From: Micromonospora sp. CP22
GTDB lineage: Bacteria; Actinomycetota; Actinomycetes; Mycobacteriales; Micromonosporaceae
NCBI RefSeq assembly: GCF_009712475.1
Contig: NZ_VCJO01000026.1
Location: 1 to 42,882, forward strand
Direction of reading: 5' to 3'
DNA: 42,882 nucleotides
Below the pieces are notes generated by a model. It ran no database searches and was not told the DNA's origin. It worked only from the letters and a program-made list of their open reading frames with translations. Made by a program: the position numbers and the translations under genes. Below are positions 39,106 through 42,882 of the stretch, in pieces (the stretch's first letter is position 1; the number at the start of each line of letters is the position of its first letter).

Positions 39106-39621
39106 GTGAGACGGGTCCGTACTGCTTTCCTTGCCCTGGCCTGCGCATCGCTGCTGGCGTTGACCGCCTGCGGTGACGAGAAGCCGACGACCGACGCCTC
39201 GCCGTCGGCCACGGTGCCGTCCGCCAGTTCCGCCCCGCCCGCCGAGGCCCCACCCAGCTCGGCACCGTCCACCGCCGCCGCGTCGGACGTGGTGAGCGAC
39301 AAGGAACTCTGTCGGACGGCGAAGCAGGCCTCCGAGGAGATGAAGAAGAACCTGACGGCCGCGCTGAAATCCGGAACCGACACGTCGCCGGCCCTGTTCC
39401 AGAAGATCCTGTCCGGGTTGCAGAACGAGGTCATCAGGGTGGCTGCCACCGGTGCCACCGGCAGCAAGGTGGTCGCCGCGCTGGAGCGGTTCGCTGCGGA
39501 GGCCGGCAAGGCCGCCAACGCCGAGGATCCGGCCACGGCCGCAGACAACCCGGCCTTCGCCAAGGCCGGCCGTTCCGTCACCACCGCCTGCAAGTCCGCC
39601 GGGGTCGACGTCATCTTCTGA
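39106..39621 (+). CDS. Putative lipoprotein
   Basis: This 171-aa protein starts MRRVRTAFLALACASLLALTACGDE, a lipoprotein signal with the lipobox LTAC (Cys22). A Ser/Pro/Ala-rich linker of about 45 residues follows. Then comes a helical domain with ELCRTAKQASEEMKKNLTAAL, LFQKILSGLQNEV, AALERFAAEAGKAAN and a closing TTACKSAGVDV with a second Cys. Two Cys residues could form a disulfide outside the membrane. No family is recognised. It begins with GTG 7 nt after TACGGT. A 13-bp hairpin separates it from npdG. Confidence 0.8.
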   Translation: MRRVRTAFLALACASLLALTACGDEKPTTDASPSATVPSASSAPPAEAPPSSAPSTAAASDVVSDKELCRTAKQASEEMKKNLTAALKSGTDTSPALFQKILSGLQNEVIRVAATGATGSKVVAALERFAAEAGKAANAEDPATAADNPAFAKAGRSVTTACKSAGVDVIF

Positions 39622-39630
39622 CAGTTGCGT

Positions 39631-39662
39631 GGTGTGGCCCGGCCCGACCGCCGGGCCACACC
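39631..39662. terminator. Bidirectional terminator between the lipoprotein gene and npdG
   Basis: GGTGTGGCCCGGC (39631-39643) pairs perfectly with GCCGGGCCACACC (39650-39662), a 13-bp stem with a 6-nt loop. Confidence 0.75.
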
Positions 39663-39681
39663 CCTGTCGGTGGTCGTACCG

Positions 39682-40380
39682 TCAGAGGTCGGTGACGCGG
39701 ACCCCGGCGTGCGCCTTGTAACGCTTGTTGATGGCGATCAGGTTCGCGGTGAACGCCTCGATCTGGTGGGCGTTACGCAGCCGACCGGCGTAGATGCCAC
39801 GCATGCCGGGGATGTGGGCGGCGAGCGCGCCGACGATGCCGACCAGTTCCCGCTCCTCGGTGCAGATCAGCACGTCCAACTCGATGCGGTCGATCTCGGG
39901 ATCGGCCAGCAGCGGGGCGCTGACGTGGTTGAAGGCGGCGCACACGCGGGAGTCGGGCAGCAGCGCGGCGGCCTGCTGGACGGCGCTGCCCTCCGGCACC
40001 GGCAGCGCGTACGGGCCCTGCTTGTCGAAGCCGAGCGGGTTCACACAGTCCACGACGATCTTGCCGGTGAGTGGTTCGGCGAGCGCCCCGACGGTGGCGG
40101 CGTGCCCGTCCCAGGGCACCGCGATGATCACCAGGTCGGAGCGACAGGCCACGTCGTCGTTGTCGGAACCGCTGACACTGCCGTCGGCCGGCACACCGGG
40201 CAGGGCGGCGATCTCGGCGGCCGACTCGGCGGCCCGCTGTGCCGAGCGGGAACCGATCAGCACCGTCAGCCCCGCCCGAGCGAACCGGTAGGCGAGCCCT
40301 CGGCCCTGGTCGCCGGTGCCACCGATGATGCCGATGGTGAGCCCGGAAACGTCGGGCAGGGTGCTCGGGTCGTATGCCAT
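39682..40380 (-). CDS. npdG: F420-dependent NADP reductase (NpdG type)
   Basis: This 232-aa Rossmann protein carries the NADP-binding SGLTIGIIGGTGDQGRGLAYR and LTVLIGSRSAQRA (basic residues that read the NADP phosphate). It continues with VIIAVPWDGHA, GKIVVDCVNPLGFD, CAAFNHVSAPLL and LRNAHQIEAFTANLIAINKRYK. These are shared by F420H2:NADP oxidoreductases, which move electrons between NADPH and the deazaflavin F420. Streptomyces and Micromonospora make F420, so this fits. The ATG at 40380 (MAYDPSTLP) is preferred over the ATG three codons earlier because GAGGA then sits at normal distance. Confidence 0.9.
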   Translation of the reverse strand: MAYDPSTLPDVSGLTIGIIGGTGDQGRGLAYRFARAGLTVLIGSRSAQRAAESAAEIAALPGVPADGSVSGSDNDDVACRSDLVIIAVPWDGHAATVGALAEPLTGKIVVDCVNPLGFDKQGPYALPVPEGSAVQQAAALLPDSRVCAAFNHVSAPLLADPEIDRIELDVLICTEERELVGIVGALAAHIPGMRGIYAGRLRNAHQIEAFTANLIAINKRYKAHAGVRVTDL

Positions 40381-40522
40381 GGTCGCCATCCTCGCAAATC
40401 CCCCTGCCCGCCAGCAGCGCCCACCCCTGTGACAATCCCCCTGCCGCAGGGTCCCTCCCCGTTACCCCCGCCCCCGCCCCCTGCGGAGGCCCCCCCGCCC
40501 CCCTGCGGAGGCCCCCCGCCGC

Positions 40523-40582
40523 GTTGATCAAGAAGTTTGCGTCAGGAATCGCGCTCTCGCTGACGAAAACTTCTTGATCAAC
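40523..40582. repeat. 60-bp palindromic element, GTTGATCAAGA family, copy 3
   Basis: GTTGATCAAGAAGTTTGCGT at the left is mirrored by ACGAAAACTTCTTGATCAAC at the right, with one mismatch. The core is like that of copy 1. C-rich tracts lie before it and G-rich tracts after it. Confidence 0.88.
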
Positions 40583-40589
40583 TCGTGCA

Positions 40590-40617
40590 GGGGGGTGGGG
40601 TGGGGGTGGGGGTGGGG
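40590..40617. repeat. G-rich tract after the palindrome
   Basis: Five runs of four to six G separated by T, ending exactly at the stop codon of the RNB gene on the minus strand. Four or more G runs could fold as a quadruplex in the plus strand. The left flank (40441-40522) is C-rich, with CCCCCTGCGGAGGCCCCCC twice. Confidence 0.6.
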
Positions 40618-42051
40618 TCAGGCTCGTTCGAAGGTGACGGAGCGGGTGGCGGGGTCGGCGGCGACCAGGCGTACCCGGACCCGGGTGCCGAGGGGCAGTT
40701 CACCGAGGCAGCGGGCGCGTACCGGCGGGTCGTCCAGGGCCACCGTGCCGCCGGGCGGACGGCCCGGACGGGCCTTGCCGTTCGTCGGCGCGTCGACGTC
40801 GAGCACCGCCGCGTCGAAGGTCTCCCCCACCCGGTCGGCCAGCAGCACCGCCTCGGTCAGGTCGATCGCGCCCCGAACCGCAGCGGACGCGGTGCGGTCG
40901 GTGGCCGCCATCACCGCGGGCAGCCGAGGCAGCGCCGCGCGGGCCCAGTCGGGCACCTCACGGCCGTCGTGCAGGGCCAGGCAGACCTCCGTGGCGTACC
41001 GGTCGGCCAGTCGTCGCAGCGGCGCCGTGACATGGGCGTACGCGGCCGCGACCCCGCCGTGTGTCGGCTGCTCCGGCGACTCGCCGTCGAACGGGGTGTA
41101 CGCGGCCGACCGCATCAGCTCGGCCGCCTGGTCGATGAACGCGGCGGACCGGGGCTGCGCCGGGTCGAGCCGGAGCAGCAGTTCGCCGACGCCCACGTCG
41201 TCGGGCCAGTGCACGCCCAGCGGGGCGGCAGCGGCCCGTAGCCGCTGCACCGCCTCGGGCTTCGGCGCGGGCATGGTCCGCAGCAGGCCGATCCCGCCGG
41301 CCAGCATCAGGTCGGCGGCGGCCATCCCGGTGAGCAGGGAGATCTGCGCGTTGTGCTCCTCCATCGGCACCGGTGCCCGCAACACGAGCCGCCAACCGTC
41401 GCCGTCGGCTTCCACGTCCTGCTCGGGGATGGGCAGGTTGATCGCTCCCCGACGCAGCCCTCGGGCGGTGAGCAACTCACCGATCTCGGGCAGCAGGGCG
41501 ATCGGCTCGGGTAGCCGACCCGCGTCGGCGTCCGCCTGCACCTGCGGGTAGGCCAGTTGGGCCCGGCTGCGGACCAGGGCGCGCTGCACCACCACCGCGC
41601 TGGTGCCACCGTCGGCGTCGAGGTCGATGGTCCACAGCACGGCAGCCCGGTCCACGTCGGGCAGCAGGCTCGCCGCGCCCTCGCCGAGCGAGTGCGGGTG
41701 CAACGGCAGGTTGCCGTCGGGGAGGTAGATCGTCTGCCCGCGACGCCAGGTCTCGTCCTCCATGGCACCGCCGGGACGTACGTGGGCGGCGACGTCGGCT
41801 ATCGCGTACCGCACCCGGTAGCCGCCGCCGGATCGGCGGCTGAGATGCATCGCCTGGTCCAGGTCCCGCGAGCCGGGCGGGTCCACCGTGACCAGCGGGA
41901 TGTCGGTGTGGTCGAGAGCGGGGCGGGGTGGGGTGGCGGCGGCCTCGTCGGCCTCCCGCTGCGCCGCCGCCGGGTAGAGCTCGGGCAGCCCCAGTTCTCG
42001 GCGCAGCGCCCCGAAGTCGATGCGCGGTGCCACGACACGTCGGATGACCAT
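40618..42051 (-). CDS. RNB-domain exoribonuclease (RNase II/R family, short form)
   Basis: This 477-aa protein is an RNB catalytic domain with little else. The active site is VDPPGSRDLDQAMHL, with the four Asp residues typical of RNB nucleases at their usual spacing; downstream GNLPLHPHSLGEGAASLLPDVDRAA and MEEHNAQISLLTGMAAADLML match the RNB core. THGGVAAAYAHVTAPLRRLADRY is the conserved 3' region with HxTSPLRR-like text. Short RNB proteins of this size are frequent in actinomycetes and lack the N-terminal cold-shock domains of RNase R. It degrades RNA 3' to 5'. The ATG at 42051 lies 6 nt after CAGGAT. Its 3' end meets the G-rich tract. Confidence 0.93.
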   Translation of the reverse strand: MVIRRVVAPRIDFGALRRELGLPELYPAAAQREADEAAATPPRPALDHTDIPLVTVDPPGSRDLDQAMHLSRRSGGGYRVRYAIADVAAHVRPGGAMEDETWRRGQTIYLPDGNLPLHPHSLGEGAASLLPDVDRAAVLWTIDLDADGGTSAVVVQRALVRSRAQLAYPQVQADADAGRLPEPIALLPEIGELLTARGLRRGAINLPIPEQDVEADGDGWRLVLRAPVPMEEHNAQISLLTGMAAADLMLAGGIGLLRTMPAPKPEAVQRLRAAAAPLGVHWPDDVGVGELLLRLDPAQPRSAAFIDQAAELMRSAAYTPFDGESPEQPTHGGVAAAYAHVTAPLRRLADRYATEVCLALHDGREVPDWARAALPRLPAVMAATDRTASAAVRGAIDLTEAVLLADRVGETFDAAVLDVDAPTNGKARPGRPPGGTVALDDPPVRARCLGELPLGTRVRVRLVAADPATRSVTFERA

Positions 42052-42057
42052 GGGCCA

Positions 42058-42063
42058 ATCCTG
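42058..42063 (-). promoter_or_regulatory. -10 element of the RNB gene (leaderless)
   Basis: On the minus strand CAGGAT ends 6 nt before the ATG at 42051. It lies 69 bp from the end of the next upstream gene. Confidence 0.45.
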
Positions 42064-42131
42064 ACAGTGCCGGGCACCCCGCGCCCTCCTCCGAGTGACG
42101 GGTGGTCGGCGTACGCCGGGTCGGCGGGCGT

Positions 42132-42882
42132 CTACCGCGTGCTGCCGCCCCGCCCGGCGCTCCTGGCGGGCGCCTTCTTCGCCGCCGTCTTACGCGCCGC
42201 CGTCTTCGTCGCGGGTGCCTTCTTCGCCGCGGCCTTCTTGGTGGCGGTCTTGGTCGCTGGGGCCTTCTTCGCGGCGGTCTTCGTCGCCGGGGCCTTCCGC
42301 GCCGCCGCCTTGGTCGCCGGGGCCTTCTTCGCCGTCGCCTTGGTCGCGGAGGCCGTCCGCGCCGCAGTCTTGGTCGCGGAGCCCGTCCGCGCCGCAGTCT
42401 TGGTCGCGGAGGCATTCTTCGCCGCCGACGTGCGGGTCGACGCCGTCGTGCTCTTCCGGGCCGGGGCCTTCCGGGCCGCCACCGTCTTCGCGGGTGACTT
42501 CTTCGCCGCCGTCTTCGCGGGTGACTTCTTCGCCGCCGTCTTGCGCGCCGCCGCCTTCTTCGCCGCCGAGGTCGCGGTCCGCGCGGGGACGGTACGCGCC
42601 GCCGAGGTGCTCCGGGTACCCGTCGCCTTCTTCGCCGGGGCCGTCTTACGGGCCGGAGCGGCCTTCCTCGCCGCCGCCGTCGTCTTCTTCGCCGGTGCCG
42701 CCTTCTTCGCGGGCGTCGCCGTCTTCTTCGCGGAGACGGTCTTCTTCACCGTCGTCTTCTTCTCGGGGGCCGTCTTCTTCGCCGTCGCCTTCTTCGCGGG
42801 GGCCGTCTTCTTCGCCGTCGCCTTCTTCGCGGGGGCCGTCTTCTTCGCCGTCGCCTTCTTCGCGGGGGCCGTCTTCTTCGCC
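42132..42882 (-). CDS. C-terminal Lys/Ala/Pro-rich tail of a probable nucleoid protein, 5' partial
   Basis: About 249 residues are in frame before the edge and no start codon is visible. The sequence is built from KKAxA, KKTAPA and KKSPAKTAA units, ends RSAGRGGSTR, and is highly basic. Tails like this occur on HU-type proteins and on histone H1-like proteins of actinobacteria (HupS tail, Hc1/Hc2-like). If it is a HU fusion, the folded HU domain must lie beyond 42882. The first 40 visible residues come from perfect 33-bp repeats. It probably binds DNA non-specifically and compacts it. Identity is uncertain without the N-terminus. Confidence 0.7.
   Translation of the reverse strand, partial: AKKTAPAKKATAKKTAPAKKATAKKTAPAKKATAKKTAPEKKTTVKKTVSAKKTATPAKKAAPAKKTTAAARKAAPARKTAPAKKATGTRSTSAARTVPARTATSAAKKAAARKTAAKKSPAKTAAKKSPAKTVAARKAPARKSTTASTRTSAAKNASATKTAARTGSATKTAARTASATKATAKKAPATKAAARKAPATKTAAKKAPATKTATKKAAAKKAPATKTAARKTAAKKAPARSAGRGGSTR
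42765..42882. repeat. 33-bp perfect tandem repeats encoding AKKTAPAKKAT
   Basis: Units at 42765-42797, 42798-42830 and 42831-42863 are identical, with a fourth running into the window edge. The unit is 11 codons, so copy-number change keeps the frame. The array continues outside the window. Confidence 0.9.

Overview
The window is high-GC actinobacterial DNA, most likely from Micromonospora or a close relative in the Micromonosporaceae. The grounds are codon use; an Scr1/DUF5753 regulator paired with a DUF397 protein; an F420-dependent NADP reductase; two MptB-like mannosyltransferases; a GlnR-type operator before glnA; and the set lipB-lipA-glnA-glnE-glnA2-nadE-panB, which I recall as conserved in Streptomyces and relatives. 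Many genes have a TANNNT -10 hexamer 6-8 nt before the start codon, so their transcripts are probably leaderless. No tRNA, rRNA, CRISPR array or transposase gene was seen.

Layout. 1-8.3 kb is a defence-type region. It holds the end of hsdM, hsdS, then about 3.5 kb of regulatory and small genes (a DUF397/Scr1 pair; a GTGA-overlapped trio of a 59-aa protein, a 43-aa membrane peptide and a TPR-type XRE regulator; a HicA-like pair), then hsdR. 8.3-13.2 kb is accessory metabolism: an erythromycin-esterase-like gene behind a leaderless 8-codon ORF and nested hairpins, an aldo/keto reductase, a TIGR01777 epimerase and a secreted PHB-depolymerase-type esterase. 13.4-19.9 kb holds a membrane protein, lipB, a truncated T-box-controlled Asp-tRNA ligase relic, lipA, a DUF4191 protein and an RDD protein. 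20.1-23.1 kb is GlnR box-glnA plus a PadR/membrane-protein pair. 23.3-28.3 kb has two MptB paralogues and another multi-pass protein on the minus strand. 28.3-36.0 kb has glnE, a class I amidotransferase, an LD-carboxypeptidase, an exported charged protein, a DUF350 protein and a GlnA2-type ligase. 36.2-42.9 kb has nadE, panB, a lipoprotein, npdG, an RNB exonuclease and the Lys/Ala-rich tail of a protein that leaves the window.

Working together: glnA, glnE (which adenylylates glutamine synthetase) and the GlnA2-type enzyme form a nitrogen-assimilation neighbourhood under an apparent GlnR site. lipB and lipA carry out consecutive steps of lipoate synthesis and share the same -10 (TAGGCT).

The most unusual material is structural. 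A family of about 60-bp palindromes with GTTGATCAAGA arms occurs three times: at the broken 3' end of the synthetase relic, in frame inside one mptB gene, and between two other genes. A second family of 52-bp elements occurs three times between genes, once supplying part of the glnE stop codon. A translational T-box, drawn base by base below, still precedes the truncated synthetase.
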